Shown: positions 24,495 through 34,600, counted from the stretch's first letter. The stretch is DNA of 64,000 bases from Desulfurellaceae bacterium bin18 (GCA_002238415.1 MPMI01000002.1:124001-188000), one strand, 5' to 3'. Translations and numbers: made by a program. The notes: a model not told the origin generated them from the sequence alone.

Positions 24495-26174
24495 TTAGAC
24501 CGTAGCCCTTCGTCCTTTGCCATGTATTTGTAGGTGACAGTACAGGTGTACCAGTCTAAGATTTGAGATCGCATCGCTTCCCCCTTTTGATTTCTTGTGG
24601 ATGTGGTGCACGTGCAACTCCTCACCATTGGCAAGGCTTTGCAGACAGCGGGGGCAAGACCCTCTCTGTCTTCGTGCAAGTTCTTTCCACCTATTTGAAG
24701 GAAGGAGTTCCGCTTTTCTCTCCTCTCGTTCTTCCCAGTATTCTTGCAAGTTTGGATCGTCGGGAGACGCATCGAACGTAACCATAATGTGTCTTTTGAT
24801 TGGTATCCATGAGAACTTGAGGAGATATCCTTCTCGTCCTCCGAATATCCACTTATCCTTCGATCCTTTCTTGAAGGCTCCGAGATAGCGTTGATTTCTC
24901 CATGCCTGACTTTTCAGCGGGTGTGTGCGTCTGCACCATTGGTATGTTCTTGTCCACATCCAGTGATCTATTTCATTGAAGGTTTCTTTCGATGTCCCTG
25001 TCCTGAAATAGTTTCTCCACCCCCTGATGATCGGATTCAGCTTGCTTATGACCGATTGGGCATTGTGGCCTATGAGATCGTGCCATTCCTGTTTTAACCG
25101 GTGTTTTAAGCTTGCTACCGACTTCTGACTTGGCGTGGTGAGAAGTTTCCATCCCGTTCGACTATGCGCTTGTGGGTAATGTCTCAGTGTGAATCCGAGA
25201 AAATCAAACCCGTCTTGAATATGTCTGATTCTCGTTTTCTCAAGGGAGAGTGCGAGTCCTCTTTCCTTGAGCCACTCTGAGATTTCTGCTTGCGCTTGTT
25301 CTGCATCTTCCTTTGTTTCTGTACAGATCACAAAGTCGTCTGCATATCGAACAAGTGCGCGCGGCCCTTTCAGCGTGTGCTCTTTTCCGTATTTCACGCC
25401 TACGGCTTTTTCCATGCCATGTAAGGCAATGTTTGCGAGCAGTGGGGATATGACTCCTCCCTGTGGCGTGCCTATCTCGGTGGGAACCTTTTTGTTCTTC
25501 TCCATGATTCCTGCTGTGAGCCAGGCTTTCACCAGGTGTTGTCCTGGGAAGCCTTGGATGGCTTTGGCAATAGTTTCATGTTGAATGTTGTCAAAGGCTC
25601 CTGAAATGTCCGCGTCTACGACCCATTTCTTTTTCTTATTGGGTCGGAAGATTCTGAACAATTTCTCGATGGCATCATGGCAACTGCGCCCTGGTCTGAA
25701 CCCATAGGAACAGGGCTCGAATTTTGCTTCCCATTCCGGCTCTAAGGCGTTCTTGACGATTGCCTGCATACACCGGTCTCGAATGGTCGGGATGCCGAGG
25801 GGACGTTGTTTACCGTTTGCCTTGGGAATATAGACTCGTTGGACCGGCTGCGCTTTCCACGGCTCGTAGGTGGCAATTTCTTGCATGAGTGCCGTTCGTG
25901 CTGCCGGGGTTTTCACTGTCACCTTGTCGATACCTGGCGTGCTCCGCCCGGCGTTGATCTGTGTGACCTGTCGGATACTTGTCTCGCGGTTGGCTGTGCA
26001 TTTCAACATCAGACGTTGCAGGGAACGTACCTTGCGGCGGTTCCCTTGCCGTGAAGCCCGAAAGATACGCTGTCTCAGGTCGCGCACGATTTTGGCGTTA
26101 TCGCACCAGTTGATGCTGTTCCAGTCTCGCGCTACGACCTCGTTTCCAGTTGCCTGAATCTTCACGTCAGTCAT
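24495..26174 (-). CDS. ltrA: Group II intron reverse transcriptase/maturase with HNH endonuclease
   Basis: 559 residues, complete. It contains the RT blocks PLGIPTIRDR, YGFRPGRS, DADISGAFDNI, GTPQGGVISPLLAN and the catalytic YADD (277-280), then maturase domain X (RGWRNYFR) and a C-terminal HNH domain (CPRCLQSL, LHVHHIHKKSKGG, HLYCH). It helps the intron fold and splice and drives retrohoming. There is no frameshift or missing catalytic residue, so the element may still be mobile. It sits in domain IV of the intron. Confidence 0.95.
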   Translation of the reverse strand: MTDVKIQATGNEVVARDWNSINWCDNAKIVRDLRQRIFRASRQGNRRKVRSLQRLMLKCTANRETSIRQVTQINAGRSTPGIDKVTVKTPAARTALMQEIATYEPWKAQPVQRVYIPKANGKQRPLGIPTIRDRCMQAIVKNALEPEWEAKFEPCSYGFRPGRSCHDAIEKLFRIFRPNKKKKWVVDADISGAFDNIQHETIAKAIQGFPGQHLVKAWLTAGIMEKNKKVPTEIGTPQGGVISPLLANIALHGMEKAVGVKYGKEHTLKGPRALVRYADDFVICTETKEDAEQAQAEISEWLKERGLALSLEKTRIRHIQDGFDFLGFTLRHYPQAHSRTGWKLLTTPSQKSVASLKHRLKQEWHDLIGHNAQSVISKLNPIIRGWRNYFRTGTSKETFNEIDHWMWTRTYQWCRRTHPLKSQAWRNQRYLGAFKKGSKDKWIFGGREGYLLKFSWIPIKRHIMVTFDASPDDPNLQEYWEEREERKAELLPSNRWKELARRQRGSCPRCLQSLANGEELHVHHIHKKSKGGSDAISNLRLVHLYCHLQIHGKGRRATV

Positions 26175-27043
26175 AGTGTGCTTCCTTTACTGCGTTCCTT
26201 GGACAATCCACCAGTCTCACGTCAGCATCCTTTCGGATTGGGTATTGCCCTATCTGGCCAGTTATGAGGATTTCTTTTTGGCTTCTCCGTCCTTGTCCAC
26301 TGTGCTAATGTGACACCGCGTCTTTAATCCTGTTCGCAGCAGGATTAAGTTTAGGCGTAGAAAGGACGATTGCTATGGACAATCTACCTTCCATTTGTAC
26401 CCCTGGTCATTATGGGGGGACTGGGTTTGACATAATGTCAAGCTCTGGTCCTGGTCCTCATATTGACATGGAGTTGCCTGTTCTCCCAATGAGTTTGGGA
26501 GAGGCTACGGTAAAGCTAGTGTTTAGCCTTGCCGTGTTGGGTGTTTTCATTTGGTTGACTTCGGATTCGGAGTGACCATTTAGCCATCCTGGTTCCTGTT
26601 GCCTTTCGGCTGCCAGCATTCGCTTCTTGAGACTTCCTACACCCGCTGGAGGGTTGGGCCTTCTTTACAGTCGGCTTACCCATTGCTGGGACTCCATCGG
26701 GGTTATCAGGTTCCGCTTAAAGAATCGTTGTACTGGTTTAGGTGCCCTCTCTACTCCGGGGACATGTGGTACACGTGTTGGACATATCGGACTTGTCCAA
26801 CCTTTTGGATTGTATAATACGAGTACAATCCCTTTATCCCATTCTCTTGTGTCAGTTGTCATTTCAAGAGTTCATCGGTGACGAAGCTTCTATCGAGGAT
26901 TCACAATTGTTCACCATGCCAGTACGACACCTAGCCCTGAGTCCGGGGACAACTCCCTTTCTCGTTGGACATTCATTCCCGCTTCACACCTCACGATTAC
27001 TCGCGGCGCATGGGGAATGGGGTGTTAGGGTGTGTACTCTCTA

Positions 27044-27625
27044 GGTCTGATCGTTTTGGTTTTCCCTCCTTTCTCGATCTTTATTGACCATTTCTTCAAG
27101 CGACTTTCCTGTCGCACTCCGATAGCCTATCCATAAGGTCTGATTCCCGTACCGTTCGGGTGGAGAGACGCTTTGGGAGAGCCAGCGATATATTTCCTGG
27201 CCGGGCTGCGCCGCGTACAGATGTTCTCCAAAGCCGCTCTCAGGAAAATACAGAATAGGAATAAGCGTTACGCGTTGGTCCATGAATCCCGAGTTCGTCA
27301 CCGAGAACGCCATGTCGATCAGGATGCAGTCCCAGAACGGCGAGTGGGGGAACTCCATGGCTCGCAGCGCCATTTCTTCCGCGGTATAGGGCGGCTGAAA
27401 CGGGAAGGGCTCAGCCGGCAGATAGGCCACGCTGGCATCTCGCGGCGTGTCCGTACGGAAATCCAGCGCTCTTTTTTCTTCGGCCGTGAGCTCGGCAGCC
27501 GTTGTCCAGGTTTTCTGCGGCGGCAGACCGTCTTGGTCTGCCGCTACGGTCGCGGCCCCCAGACTGCCGGAACACAGCAGGCAGCAAACAAGCAGCCACA
27601 AGGGCTGTTGCGCGCGAAGAGTCAT
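27044..27625 (-). CDS. DUF1329 protein, 5' exon (signal peptide and N-terminal part)
   Basis: Starting at ATG 27625, one base after the stop of the preceding DUF1329 gene, it encodes a signal peptide (MTLRAQQPLWLLVCCLLC...) and then LDFRTDTPRDASVAYLPAEPFPFQPPYTAEEM (in parts), which aligns to LDFRVETLRDSTIPYLPAEAYPFQPPYTAEEM in the intact paralogue. It continues to about LWIGYRSATGKSL and then reads into the intron and a TAG at 27041-27043. The longer frame from 27862 overlaps the neighbour and is not used. Together with 23285-24123 it makes a normal-length DUF1329 protein. Confidence 0.75.
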
Positions 27626-27626
27626 C

Positions 27627-28985
27627 TTACTGTTGCGCTTTGACCTCAATGAGCGGAGAGGAGATGTCGAAGACCAGATGTCCGGCTTCTTCTTGCAAAC
27701 GGTAGCGCTGCGCCAGCTCTGCGGAGATGGCAACGCTCCGGTCTTGTGGGAATTTCTCTGGATACAAGAGCGGGCGGAGAAAGAATTTTTCCGGAGAATA
27801 GACCAGAGATTGGGATTTGAGCGGATACTTGAGCCAACTGCGACGCATAAAATCAGGCTCAAACATCGTCTCCCGATCTTCTGGAGACCACTCCTTCACC
27901 CAATGGGCATCATGCACGCTATAGCTCATCAGGTCGAGGGCGAGATCGTAGTAGACCGTAAACAGTCCGGCATAACCGCGTTCTTCCAGTGCCGGGTTGG
28001 CGAGATAGGCATTCCGCACCTCAATCACTCGTAGTTGATTATCATTGTCATACTGCTCAATACGCAGCGGATAGAAACTGTGTTGGTCGAGCCAGTATAT
28101 TAGTCGGCTCGTACGGTAATGAGGCAACCAGTCTTCTTTCCTGGTCGCCTCAACCACATAACAGGCCACTCCGCCGTCTTGCGTATAATGCGGATAGGTA
28201 TCGCCCAGCATTTGGATCTGAGCCGACGGGACCTCGTTAAAGTTCCCGTCGGGCGTGGCCAGGGTAACTGTCGGACGGGTATTGGGAAAGCGCACGGTCT
28301 CATACAACACATCCGTGCCAAGCAGGCGCCACGAAAACTCCCAGGCATCACGCCCTACCACATCGTCAAAGGTTTGGACATTATTGGGGAACTGGGCATC
28401 CCGGCGTGGCTGAGGCTGGCGGCGCACCCGACGTAAGGTTGGGCTATAGATGAAATTGTCCAGTTTGGTTGTTTCTTCCTTGTCCGTCCGTCTCAATATC
28501 CACAGGTCCTGTAAGCCCTGATTCTCGGGCGGATAGGTATAAAAGAAGACCATCCGAAAATAGTCCTCCCCTGGCGCCATGCTGAGCTGGCCGGGCACAC
28601 CGTCTTCGTCCGGGATGTAATGGCTATAGCCTAGCGTGATACCTTCATCCAGAAAGCCGGTGCTGGTAATGGCGCCGAACACATCGGCCATGGCATGCGA
28701 CCAGCGGGCCACATGCGGAAATTCCATGGAACGATAGCCCATCTCTTCCGCGGTGTAGGGTGGCTGAAAGGGATAAGCTTCTGCCGGGAGGTATGGAATT
28801 GTCGAGTCTCGGAGGGTCTCGACCCGGAAATCAAGACGCGACTTTTCCGCCTCGGACAGCTCCGCTACCGTTTTCCAGGTCTGCCGGTGGCTGCCGTTCT
28901 GCTCAGCAGCCCCAGCGCTCGATATCACCAGGCTGGAGAGAAAAGAAAAGGCCCATGCCGTCAGGAAAAAAAGGCGTCTCTGCAT
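27627..28985 (-). CDS. DUF1329 family exported protein, intact copy
   Basis: 452 residues from ATG 28985, with a signal peptide (LFFLTAWAFSFLSSLVISSAGAA) and the whole DUF1329 domain (YSPTLRRVRRQPQPRR, DAWEFSWRLLGTDVLY, LIYWLDQHSFYPL). Proteins of this family are predicted to sit in the outer membrane or periplasm, structurally akin to lipoprotein carriers, and are found with DUF1302 barrels near catabolic genes for hydrophobic compounds. It is 39 bases downstream of the DUF1302 gene and one base before a second, intron-split copy, forming a three-gene unit. Confidence 0.9.
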   Translation of the reverse strand: MQRRLFFLTAWAFSFLSSLVISSAGAAEQNGSHRQTWKTVAELSEAEKSRLDFRVETLRDSTIPYLPAEAYPFQPPYTAEEMGYRSMEFPHVARWSHAMADVFGAITSTGFLDEGITLGYSHYIPDEDGVPGQLSMAPGEDYFRMVFFYTYPPENQGLQDLWILRRTDKEETTKLDNFIYSPTLRRVRRQPQPRRDAQFPNNVQTFDDVVGRDAWEFSWRLLGTDVLYETVRFPNTRPTVTLATPDGNFNEVPSAQIQMLGDTYPHYTQDGGVACYVVEATRKEDWLPHYRTSRLIYWLDQHSFYPLRIEQYDNDNQLRVIEVRNAYLANPALEERGYAGLFTVYYDLALDLMSYSVHDAHWVKEWSPEDRETMFEPDFMRRSWLKYPLKSQSLVYSPEKFFLRPLLYPEKFPQDRSVAISAELAQRYRLQEEAGHLVFDISSPLIEVKAQQ

Positions 28986-29024
28986 AAGATGATCGTCCGG
29001 TGAGAGCTCTTTCACTCAGGTCGG

Positions 29025-30662
29025 TCAGAACTCGTAACTCAGTTCCCAGCCGATATTGTCCCATTTGTTGAATTGGCCGTATAAATCAGTCCGATCACCG
29101 CTACTGAACGCCGTATAAATGAGGCGACCGGTAACAAATTGGGAAAAGCGATAGCTCGAAACAAGTTTCGTTTTGATGCCCTGCCATTTCTTCTGCGGCA
29201 GACTGATAACGGGAACGACGGTCAACTCCAGGCGCAAACGGTCGCGGGTGAAGCGAAACGGGCGCCCAATAAACATAACCGGCAGGAGGCTCATTTCATC
29301 TCCGATCCCTCCGCCAAAGCCCCCACCGAGATTGCGACGCCAGTCAAAGGTATACAACAGAGAGGGTTGTATAATCGCAGAGGTATTGCCGGGAAAGGCG
29401 AACTCCAGCGCAATCGCGGCCCGCAGGGTATCGCGCCGAATGATGCCCGAGTTGAGATTGCCGTCCCGCGCAGCTTGCTGATGGTCAAAATCGGCGAAGG
29501 GAACGTCTTTGGTCCACAAACCCTCAACCCGCAGCACAATCGGCAGTTCGCCGACAAGCGGCATATTCGAGAGCGCGGAAGCATAGTCGGCAGTGATGCC
29601 GAGATGATGCAAACGGGTAAAACGCGGCCGAAAGATCAGATCAGAGTTTCCATCGGCATCCGTGTCGAGGCCAGTCCGGTCGACAATGAAGGATGTCGGG
29701 TTTTTATTCCAGGCGTAATAATAGATAAGGCCCCAGGTGAGCGGTTCCATGGAAACATCAAGCCGCAGGCCGTATTGATGGTCGCCGAAGTCGCCCGTAG
29801 ACGGCCGTTTCGTTTCCCTGAACTGATCCCCTGTCGCGTCTTGTCGTCCGTCCAGGAGCGCCTTTGTCTCCGTATCCCTGGGCGAAGCTAGGGGCGAGTA
29901 CCACGGCGAGCCGGGAACCGGATTGCGGTCCTGCTCAAAGTTCGGAATCCACAGGAAGTTGAGAGAATTTGCGCCAAAGAAATAGGTCACGTTGGCCATC
30001 CAGGCCGGCAGCCGTCGCCACTCGTAGTCACTCGCCTCAAGCTGGACGGACTCGCGCCGGTCCATACCGTTGATGACGTCAATATACTGGCCGTCCATTT
30101 TGCCCCAGGCGATCTGCTGTTTGCCCAGGACCACATCGAGGTTGTGGGTGCGATAGCTGATATACAACTCGCGCACGATACGCTCAAAATTATGATAGGC
30201 GCGGAAGGTCTCGCTCGTCCGGGGGGCAAACAGACCGGCAGAATCCTGCCAGTTGTACACACTGTCGTATATGAAGTTGTTGATATTGGTTATCTCGATA
30301 TTGGGTGAGACCTGGTAGTGGAGTTCCAACTCCAACAAATTCTGCATCTGGGAAAAACGGAAGTCTTTCTGTCGATTACCAACGCGACGGTCGCCCGAGA
30401 GTTGGATATCGGACCATTGGCGGAGAAATCCCCGGAACGTCAGGGCCGGGACCTGGCGCTCGATGGGTTGGCGGACGTAGCGCCCCGCCGGATCGAAGGT
30501 GGACAGAAAGCGATCGAAGCGTGACCAGGTATTCACGACCGCATCAACCTGTTTGTCCATGAAATAGCCATAACAGGGAGAAACATTGGCCGAGAGTGCC
30601 AAGAGTAACAGTCCGCCGAGGACGCTACCGACTACGGATAGGAGCCCGCGTTTACCGTGCAT
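29025..30662 (-). CDS. DUF1302 family outer-membrane beta-barrel protein
   Basis: 545 residues with a signal peptide and alternating hydrophobic strands ending in a terminal Phe (ELSYEF), the outer-membrane barrel signature. FRGFLRQWSDIQLSG, LGKQQIAWGKMDG and the DVINGMDRRE block are typical of DUF1302. It would form a channel for hydrophobic or organic molecules. It is the first gene of a unit with two DUF1329 genes, the usual partner family. Confidence 0.88.
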   Translation of the reverse strand: MHGKRGLLSVVGSVLGGLLLLALSANVSPCYGYFMDKQVDAVVNTWSRFDRFLSTFDPAGRYVRQPIERQVPALTFRGFLRQWSDIQLSGDRRVGNRQKDFRFSQMQNLLELELHYQVSPNIEITNINNFIYDSVYNWQDSAGLFAPRTSETFRAYHNFERIVRELYISYRTHNLDVVLGKQQIAWGKMDGQYIDVINGMDRRESVQLEASDYEWRRLPAWMANVTYFFGANSLNFLWIPNFEQDRNPVPGSPWYSPLASPRDTETKALLDGRQDATGDQFRETKRPSTGDFGDHQYGLRLDVSMEPLTWGLIYYYAWNKNPTSFIVDRTGLDTDADGNSDLIFRPRFTRLHHLGITADYASALSNMPLVGELPIVLRVEGLWTKDVPFADFDHQQAARDGNLNSGIIRRDTLRAAIALEFAFPGNTSAIIQPSLLYTFDWRRNLGGGFGGGIGDEMSLLPVMFIGRPFRFTRDRLRLELTVVPVISLPQKKWQGIKTKLVSSYRFSQFVTGRLIYTAFSSGDRTDLYGQFNKWDNIGWELSYEF

Positions 30663-30675
30663 GCAATATCTTTCC

Positions 30676-31920
30676 TTACTCGTATTCTACCGGTGTTGGG
30701 CGGCTGACCAGGATGCCGTCCCGGGCTAAGCGCTCGAGTTTGTCAGCGGGATAGTCCAGATAGTCGCGCAGGACAGACTCATTGTGTTCGCCTAAATCCG
30801 GCGCCTCAAACGGGGCATCGGTTCGGGCCGGACTCGAAAAGCGAAACGGAAAGCCGGGCAGGACAAAATCGCCCAACACCTTATCCTGTATCGGCCGGAT
30901 GGCTTCCCGCTCAAGCAAATGGGGATGATTGACCACTTCCGGAATAGTCAGGACGGGTGCGGCCGGCACGCGTTCACTGTGCAGAGCGGCAACCGCTTCT
31001 TCCCGATTCGACATGGTGTCGAGCCAGGCTTCAATGGCCTGGATGAGTTCTTTTTTATGATGGACCCGATCCCGATTGGTGCGGAAACGCGGATCTTCCA
31101 CAAATTCCGGATGTCCGATGGTCCGCGCCACACCCTGCCATTGGTGGTCAAGGGCACCCACGATGACCACGAACCCATCCTTTGCCTGAAAAATACCGCA
31201 CGGGGCCAGCCCCATATGGTGGGCGCCACTCCGAGTCGGAACGAATTTACCACCCGAGGCGCTATGCGACTGGATCGTAAAATCATGGGAATGGATATAG
31301 GCATCGAGCAGCGACACGTCGATATACTGGCCTTCGCCTGTCCGCTCACGGTGCAACAGCGCACACGCAATCGCGCCAAAGGCATGCACTCCTGTACTCA
31401 CATCGCCAATCGCAGCCTGGGGCATGGCCGGCGCACGGCCGCGTTCGCCAGTGACTTCATTGAAGCCAGAATATGCTTGGGCAATGAAATCATAGCCGGG
31501 CACGTGGGACAGCGGGCCAGTCTGCCCGAGGGCTGAAATTGAGCACATGATGATACGCGGGTTCAGCTTTTGCAGTTCTTCATAGGCAAAACCGAGCCGT
31601 TTTATCGCGCCGGGACTATAGTTCTCGACCACCACATCCATATGCGGAATGAGCCCGCGTATGATGTCCCGCCCCTCCTCTGTCTTCAGGTTCACACACA
31701 GGCTTTGTTTGCAGACGTTGTGCTGGATGAAATAGCCGCTGCGGCCCTGTTTCAGAATCCCGTTGAGGCGGGCCGGGTCTCCTTTCGGCGCCTGCTCAAC
31801 CTTAATGACCTCAGCCCCCATTTCGGCCAACAGGCGCGTCGTCGTTGGCCCGGCAACGATCTGCGTAAAGTCCAGCACTTTATAGCCAGCTAACATACCC
31901 TGACGTGACGCGCCTGCCAT
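30676..31920 (-). CDS. CaiB/BaiF-type (family III) CoA-transferase, copy 1
   Basis: 414 residues. GYKVLDFTQIVAGP, LLAEMGAEVIKVEQ, LNLKTEEG-type text and GEGQYIDVSLLDAYIH mark a family III CoA-transferase, in which the conserved Asp after IDVSLL-type text attacks the acyl-CoA. These enzymes move CoA between organic acids (formate/oxalate, carnitine, bile acids, benzylsuccinate). The substrate cannot be told. Last in transcription of four similar genes on this strand; a 210-base gap with no gene separates it from copy 2. Confidence 0.9.
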   Translation of the reverse strand: MAGASRQGMLAGYKVLDFTQIVAGPTTTRLLAEMGAEVIKVEQAPKGDPARLNGILKQGRSGYFIQHNVCKQSLCVNLKTEEGRDIIRGLIPHMDVVVENYSPGAIKRLGFAYEELQKLNPRIIMCSISALGQTGPLSHVPGYDFIAQAYSGFNEVTGERGRAPAMPQAAIGDVSTGVHAFGAIACALLHRERTGEGQYIDVSLLDAYIHSHDFTIQSHSASGGKFVPTRSGAHHMGLAPCGIFQAKDGFVVIVGALDHQWQGVARTIGHPEFVEDPRFRTNRDRVHHKKELIQAIEAWLDTMSNREEAVAALHSERVPAAPVLTIPEVVNHPHLLEREAIRPIQDKVLGDFVLPGFPFRFSSPARTDAPFEAPDLGEHNESVLRDYLDYPADKLERLARDGILVSRPTPVEYE

Positions 31921-32130
31921 ACTGAGTCCCCTTCTCTCAATAATTATAGAGTAGTTTGGCCGAATGGCTGAATGAAGGTTCAGTTATGTGAACTGCCGCG
32001 ATCCTAGCCACAAGCCACCATCGATGCAAGATGGGGGTTCCACTCACCCTCTCACGGGACGAGGGTCGGCTGAGCACGACCCGCTCGACGACCATGGCTC
32101 AGCAATCAGGCGACTCTCGCCCCCACGGAG

Positions 32131-33348
32131 TTAGGTCAGCACCTGCCCGTCTCGCAGTTTCTGCACTTCGTCGCCGGAATAACCCAGAAGCTCCCGCAAT
32201 ACGTAGTCCGTGTGTTGTCCGCGTTGCGGGGCCGCGGTCTGCACGTCGCACGGCGAGCCGCTCATCTGCCACGGGATGCCGGCATGGATGCGCTTTTCGA
32301 ACTCAGGATGTTCTTTTTGCACGAGATAGCCGCGTTCTTCCAGATGCGGATTGGTTGCCAGGTCTTTATTGCTCTGAGACGGGTAGGCAGCCACACCGGC
32401 TTTCTGCAGCACCTCCGTCACCTCCCAGCGGTCGCGTTCGCTTGTCCAGGCTGTGATGAGTTCTTCGAGCGCGTCCTCGTTCGCTTTCCTGGCAGCCGCA
32501 TCAGTGAAACGTTTGTCTGCGGCCAGTTCCGGCTGGCCGATGGCCTGACACAGGGCCAGCCATTCCGCATCGCTACCGCACACAATGGTCACCCACTTCT
32601 CGGCGTCGCCCTTGCACTTGAAACAGCCGTGGGGCGCCAGCCAGCGGTCCCGGTTACCGTCGCGTTCCGGCTGGGTCTGATTCATCACATAATCCATGAT
32701 GCCTTCAGACATCAGGACGAGTAGAGCTTCCCAGAGTGCCAGGTCAACGTGAATCCCCTTGCCGGTACGGTGACGATAGGCCAGCGCCGCCATGGCGGCA
32801 AACGAGCCAAAGATGCCGGCGTTCGGGTCGCCATACGAAATACCGATCTCCGCCGGTCCAACTCCCGGATAGCCAGTCAGCGATGAGATCCCCGCCAGCG
32901 GAACGGAGGCCGGACCATAACCCATATATTTGCGTTCCGGCCCGGTTTGTCCGTAGCCACAGATGGAAATCATGATGATATCGGGTTTGAGTTGCTTGAG
33001 CGTGTCATATCCAAAGCCCATGCGGTCAATCGCCCCGGTCGAGAAGTTCTGCACAACGATATCGCTCTTGGCAATGAGCTTTTTGACAATCTCTGTTGCC
33101 TCGGGCCGAGCCAGGTCGAGTTGGAGGCTTTTCTTGCCCTGACTGTATTGGTTGAAATAACCGGCTCGGTTCGGCCCAGGTTCGTTATCGGCAAACGGCG
33201 GGATCAATCGGGTGACACACGGACGCTTCTCACTTTCAATGCGAATCACTTCCGCACCCATATGCGCCATTTGGAGCGTACAATACGGCCCTGCCCAGGC
33301 CCAGGTGAAATCGGTTACGCGAATGCCTTCTAATGGTCGTCGTGCCAT
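32131..33348 (-). CDS. CaiB/BaiF-type CoA-transferase, copy 2
   Basis: 405 residues of the same fold: GIRVTDFTWAWAGPYC, MGAEVIRIES, GAIDRMGFGYDTL, GYGQTGPERKYMGYGPA and GKGIHVDLALWEALL. The catalytic Asp lies in the VDLALWE segment. It diverges from the neighbours in its N-terminal substrate region (TWAWAG), suggesting a different acid partner. It ends before a 210-base spacer and starts 46 bases after copy 3. Confidence 0.9.
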   Translation of the reverse strand: MARRPLEGIRVTDFTWAWAGPYCTLQMAHMGAEVIRIESEKRPCVTRLIPPFADNEPGPNRAGYFNQYSQGKKSLQLDLARPEATEIVKKLIAKSDIVVQNFSTGAIDRMGFGYDTLKQLKPDIIMISICGYGQTGPERKYMGYGPASVPLAGISSLTGYPGVGPAEIGISYGDPNAGIFGSFAAMAALAYRHRTGKGIHVDLALWEALLVLMSEGIMDYVMNQTQPERDGNRDRWLAPHGCFKCKGDAEKWVTIVCGSDAEWLALCQAIGQPELAADKRFTDAAARKANEDALEELITAWTSERDRWEVTEVLQKAGVAAYPSQSNKDLATNPHLEERGYLVQKEHPEFEKRIHAGIPWQMSGSPCDVQTAAPQRGQHTDYVLRELLGYSGDEVQKLRDGQVLT

Positions 33349-33394
33349 GATGTTCTCCTTTAGTCTTGCTCCGAGGACAGGACAGTCAGCTCTC

Positions 33395-34600
33395 CTAAAT
33401 AATCCCGCCCTGCTTCAGCTCATCGATCTCGGCCTGAGAGAGCCCAATTCGGGCATAGACCTCATTATTATGCTCGCCGAGCCGCGGCGCCGGACGCCGC
33501 ACGGAGTAGCCAACGTCCTCTACCTTAAAGGGGGCGCCGGGATATTGTAGCGAGCCTGCCACCTGGTGACTGATTTCGGTAAAGAATTCACGCGCTTTCA
33601 GGTGTTCCGAGTTCAACAGGTCGGCCATGGTGTTTACTGGGGCCATGCAGATACGGCGTTCTTGCCCGGCTTTATACAGCTCGGCAACCGTCCACTCTGC
33701 CGCGAACTCTTGGAGAAAGGGCATCAGAGCATCATAGTTCTGGCCCCGGACGACGCGGTCTTCAAAAATCTCCAGGGTCGCCCACTCAGGATTACCCATC
33801 AGCTCGACAAAACGCTGCCACTGGTCTTCTTCCACACAAATCACAAAGAGCTTTCCGTCTTTACAGTCAAGCATACACCAGGGATAGATGGACCGTCGTC
33901 CCAGCCGCGAGGTTTCCAGGCCGCTATAGGTGTAGTGCATAAAATTCATTTCCAGGATGGCGGCAATACACTCCTGGATGGAGACATCGAGGTGTTGGCC
34001 TTCGCCCGTCAGACATTTATGGTAATACGCACCGAGCGTTGCGACGCCGGCGTGTACCCCGCCCTGAAAGTCCGTCTGATGGCCGAACGCTTTGAGGGGC
34101 GGCAGGTCCGGGTAATCGGAAGCACCCGGACTGATAAACGCCCATCCCCCGGCATTACTCGCCGTCAGATCATAGCCGAGATAGCCACTGTGCGGGCCGG
34201 TTTGACCAAAGTAGGAAATCGAGGTCATAATCAGACCCGGATTGATCTGACTTAGTTTTTCGTAATCCAGACCGGCCTCGGGCATCTCGCGCGGGCTGTA
34301 ATTATGCAGCAGGATATCGGCCTGGGCGCATAAGCTCTGTAAGACCGCCTGCCCCTTGGATTCTCGCAGGTCCAGCGTCACACCTTGCTTATTGGCGTTC
34401 AAATACAGAAACAGACCGCTCTTTTCGGCATGCGGGGTATCGCCGGGAAATGGGCCACGCTGGCGGGAGATGTCACCGCTCGGCGCTTCGACTTTGACCA
34501 CCTCCGCGCCAAAGTCGGCGAGCAGCTTGCCGGCATAGGCGGCGGAAACCATATTGCCGCACTCAACGACGTTAATTCCTGACAGGAGTTGTTCAGCCAT
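33395..34600 (-). CDS. CaiB/BaiF-type CoA-transferase, copy 3
   Basis: 401 residues: GINVVECGNMVSAAYAGKLLADFGAEVVKVEAP (in parts), ISYFGQTGPHSGYLGYD and GEGQHLDVSIQECIAAI with the catalytic Asp. Same family, distinct sequence. The genes are spaced by about 40 bases, consistent with one mRNA with copies 2 and 4. Substrate unknown. Confidence 0.9.
   Translation of the reverse strand: MAEQLLSGINVVECGNMVSAAYAGKLLADFGAEVVKVEAPSGDISRQRGPFPGDTPHAEKSGLFLYLNANKQGVTLDLRESKGQAVLQSLCAQADILLHNYSPREMPEAGLDYEKLSQINPGLIMTSISYFGQTGPHSGYLGYDLTASNAGGWAFISPGASDYPDLPPLKAFGHQTDFQGGVHAGVATLGAYYHKCLTGEGQHLDVSIQECIAAILEMNFMHYTYSGLETSRLGRRSIYPWCMLDCKDGKLFVICVEEDQWQRFVELMGNPEWATLEIFEDRVVRGQNYDALMPFLQEFAAEWTVAELYKAGQERRICMAPVNTMADLLNSEHLKAREFFTEISHQVAGSLQYPGAPFKVEDVGYSVRRPAPRLGEHNNEVYARIGLSQAEIDELKQGGII

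Larger units (their letters stand above)
24124..27043 (-). mobile_element. Group II intron inserted in a DUF1329 gene
   Basis: About 2.9 kb on the same strand as the host gene. Domain V is plain at 24165-24198 (minus GAGCCGTGTGCGG ... GCACGGTTC), followed by a domain VI hairpin rich in G and C and a 3' end near CTACCCGAC at 24124. An intact reverse transcriptase/maturase lies within it. Domains I-III should occupy about 26175-27040; the segment beginning GCGCCGCGAGTAATCGTGAG on the minus strand resembles known intron 5' regions. I could not find a canonical GUGYG 5' end, so the outer boundary is uncertain by 20-30 bases. Orientation with the host gene is what a splicing intron needs. Confidence 0.8.

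Noticed and set aside
26375..26575. Small plus-strand reading frame upstream of the reverse transcriptase
   Set aside because: It is antisense to the structural RNA part of the group II intron and has no features of its own.
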